Under the pieces are notes generated by a model, which worked only from the letters and a program-made list of their open reading frames with translations, did no database searches and was not told where the DNA came from. Both the position numbers and the translations under genes were made by a program. This document shows, piece by piece, positions 63,923-64,000 of a stretch of 64,000 bases of DNA. Origin of the DNA: Arthrobacter woluwensis (GTDB taxonomy: Bacteria; Actinomycetota; Actinomycetes; Actinomycetales; Micrococcaceae); contig NZ_JAUSXR010000001.1 of assembly GCF_030816155.1 (NCBI RefSeq), positions 3,348,001-3,412,000 on the forward strand. Reading direction: 5' to 3'. Numbering within the stretch: position 1 is the stretch's first letter; each line of letters begins with the position of its first letter.

Positions 63923-64000
63923 ATACAACTCCTGTTCGAGGGGCCCGGCGCCCGCGGAACCGCTGGAATGCGCCGGAGGCCCGGACACCTGACGGTGTCC

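Noticed and set aside
63720..63992. Possible rightward gene at the right edge
   Set aside because: It overlaps the start and promoter region of the decarboxylase gene, has no recognisable domain and lacks a ribosome site.

Overview
The window is high-G+C actinobacterial DNA with dense gene packing, many GTG starts, ATGA/GTGA stop-start overlaps and Tat signals. Protein resemblances (LysR effector-only protein, kynureninase with a divergent Lrp, DUF969/DUF979 5-oxoproline transporter, HpaB-type catabolic cluster) point to Micrococcaceae, most likely an Arthrobacter-like soil bacterium. This is inference from protein features, not from a marker gene. I see no rRNA, tRNA, CRISPR array, transposase or phage gene.

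Layout. Bases 1-6474: an edge-truncated serine hydrolase, a VOC protein, a LysR effector-domain protein with a basic tail, a lower-G+C secreted beta-helix gene between two copies of a 32-bp repeat, an amino acid permease and a BASS-type symporter. Bases 6729-15427: a branched-chain-type (HAAT) ABC importer with a fused permease-ATPase, plus a MoaF-family protein, a YtcJ-like amidohydrolase and a convergent GMC oxidoreductase. Bases 15645-20069: RelA/SpoT-domain protein, PfkB sugar kinase, PEBP protein, HAD phosphatase and glycerophosphodiesterase. Bases 20197-24545 and 29759-38622: a two-part glycan locus, interrupted by Lrp/kynureninase, a membrane protein and a flippase. Bases 39393-45338: a 5-oxoproline (pyroglutamate) operon with its GntR regulator. 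Bases 45506-52832: housekeeping and transport genes (uracil permease, RutE-like reductase, MFS/MarR pair, phosphoglucomutase). Bases 52959-60953: a catabolic operon built on a two-component flavin monooxygenase. Bases 61082-63783: an Orn/Lys/Arg decarboxylase read in two frames.

How the genes work together. A Tat-exported EndoH-like GH18 enzyme would release oligosaccharides from high-mannose N-glycoproteins. An ABC importer (binding protein and two permeases, no ATPase) would bring them in, and cytoplasmic GH92, GH38 and GH5 (possibly subfamily 18) enzymes would dismantle them. A LacI regulator sits beside the importer. A nearly identical 20-bp site lies upstream of both halves, which ties them into one regulon.

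Main observations. (1) A family of intergenic elements about 67 bp long: four 10-bp units in + + - - order with fixed 19-20/17-18/19-20 bp spacing, conserved geometry but at least five unit sequences. (2) Four otherwise intact genes each carry one single-base frame break, so either the sequence has errors or several pathways are inactivated. (3) The N-glycan regulon with its shared operator. (4) An unassigned HpaB/flavin reductase/cupin/DUF2848/nitrilase pathway.
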